A DNA stretch of 7,677 nucleotides from Globobulimina sp. Lineage: Eukaryota; Foraminifera; Rotaliida. Position 1 is the stretch's first letter. Every line of letters starts with the position of its first letter. The translations under genes and the position numbers were made by a program. Shown piece by piece: positions 6,959-7,677 of the stretch. The DNA is taken from positions 1 to 7,677 of the forward strand of contig PIVH01000132.1 of the NCBI GenBank assembly GCA_003354225.1. The letters are read 5' to 3'. Under the pieces are notes generated by a model that worked only from the letters and a program-made list of their open reading frames with translations, had not been told where the DNA came from and ran no database searches.

Positions 6959-6984
6959 CTTTGAACGATTTTAGTCCTCGATAC
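6959..6984 (-). other. Candidate 26-nt intron (or frameshift site) joining the two membrane-protein frames
   Basis: On the minus strand the segment begins GTATCG at 6984 and ends CAAAG at 6959. It contains CTAAAA, which could serve as a branch point. Removing it joins the upstream frame after GSKKG to the downstream frame at RKKLKTPNEQ, with one hybrid codon (CAA), and removes the TAA at 6973-6971. All membrane helices stay intact. The weak points are the tiny size, the acceptor without a pyrimidine tract, and the lack of other proven introns in the window to compare with. A single missing base between about 6974 and 7058 would have the same effect. GTTCAAAGAAAG occurs twice here (6988-6999 and 6955-6966, 33 bases apart). 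Confidence 0.3.
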
Positions 6985-7677
6985 GTCCTTTCTTTGAACC
7001 AAATATCTGTAATGCAATAATAATAAATACATATGAACCAATAAAGGTAATAACAACGCTATCAGCATAGCCAAATGATGGTATTATGGCATATACAATA
7101 ATAATTGGATAAATTACTAAAAAAGTAAACATGAATGACGCTCTAATCAACTGATTCAACAATCTATACAATCTCTGCAGATTTGTTTCTTTCGCCAATT
7201 GTTCTGCTCTTTGTTCCAATTTAACAGTATCTGTTTCTATTTTGTTTAAGCGGACAATTAATAAAAAAAAACATGATGGCAATACAACACAAATACTTAT
7301 CAATATAATCAATGGATAAATGAGTAAATTTACAAATACCAATAAAAAATCATATAATATAACCATATATACTTTAATATTGTCATTAAATGTTATAAAT
7401 TCACATTTATATATTAACTCAGCTAATATAAATAAAATAAATTCTGTATATATTTGTTCAATATATATCAACATAATATTAATATACATAAATAAAATCC
7501 GTACCTCTAAATCAGTAAAAACATTATCAACTAATTTCCGTGCTGCTCTCCACGCTGCGAATTTGCTTTTTAAATCACTCATTAAATGCTTCATTTTGTC
7601 AGCAACTGCCATTTTAGCCTCTTGCTTGAGCTCTATTTCTCTAATTTTTATTGCTTGACCAGCTGCTATCACATCAA
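6971..7677 (-). CDS. Polytopic membrane protein, N-proximal portion in window (5' partial)
   Basis: The minus-strand frame is open from the window's right edge (first whole codon at 7675-7673, Asp) to TAA at 6973-6971. The codon at 7672 is GTG, not ATG, so the true start lies outside the window. Numbering from that codon: an amphipathic, Lys/Glu/Ala-rich helix (about 1-55) likely to form a coiled coil or membrane-surface helix; hydrophobic stretches at 58-88, 101-140 (probably two passes), 180-198 and 204-224; and a second charged coiled-coil-like helix at 142-175 (KLEQRAEQLAKETNLQRL). Two helices share an IYP-(I/L)-I-I core (118-123 and 187-192), hinting at an internal repeat. The last few codons (GRIED-stop) are probably not translated if the downstream frame is joined here. 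Together the two parts give about 12-13 membrane passes. The family is not recognised. Confidence 0.68.
   Translation of the reverse strand, partial: DVIAAGQAIKIREIELKQEAKMAVADKMKHLMSDLKSKFAAWRAARKLVDNVFTDLEVRILFMYINIMLIYIEQIYTEFILFILAELIYKCEFITFNDNIKVYMVILYDFLLVFVNLLIYPLIILISICVVLPSCFFLLIVRLNKIETDTVKLEQRAEQLAKETNLQRLYRLLNQLIRASFMFTFLVIYPIIIVYAIIPSFGYADSVVITFIGSYVFIIIALQIFGSKKGRIED

Noticed and set aside
6951-7000. Programmed -1 ribosomal frameshift at the membrane-protein junction
   Set aside because: The A AAG AAA run is the only candidate and does not allow good re-pairing in the A site. No stimulatory stem is evident. A small intron or a missing base is simpler.
7320-7658. 112-residue + strand open frame at the right edge
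   Set aside because: Antisense of the AT-rich membrane-protein segment; Ile/Asn/Tyr-rich low-complexity translation.

Overview
The window looks like nuclear DNA of a compact-genome unicellular eukaryote. It is AT-rich, with roughly one third G+C by eye. It uses the standard code: TAA and TGA both end genes here. There are no Shine-Dalgarno-spaced operons. Starts sit in Kozak-like contexts, AATAAA signals follow some genes, and the proteins are eukaryotic in kind: a secreted GILT-type lysosomal thiol reductase relative, a SPRY protein with a possible prenylation box, a HECTD1/BTB-type discoidin domain, and a large polytopic membrane protein. A rhizarian or other free-living protist would fit, but the sequence alone does not fix the lineage.

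Layout. The + strand carries, left to right: the C-terminal end of a discoidin-fold protein (1-326, cut by the window edge); an 830-base gene-poor stretch holding a strong inverted repeat (856-1002); a SPRY-domain protein ending in CIII (1158-1757); an SDR oxidoreductase with the spaced Y-x6-K active site of enoyl-ACP reductases (1882-2760); and a divergent GILT-like protein (3077-3802). Downstream of GILT is a short field of imperfect direct repeats (3809-3997). The - strand then carries, read right to left: a polytopic membrane protein whose coding frame changes near 6984-6959 (7677-5616, 5' end outside the window), and an unrecognised 427-residue protein (5443-4160). The GILT gene and the 427-residue gene converge on the repeat field.

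The genes do not form an obvious pathway. They look like independent eukaryotic transcription units with 125-830 base spacers. The most useful second looks are the frame change in the membrane protein, the degenerate active site of the GILT relative, the coding-like inverted repeat, and the orphan 427-residue protein. I found no tRNA, rRNA, CRISPR array or recognisable transposase.
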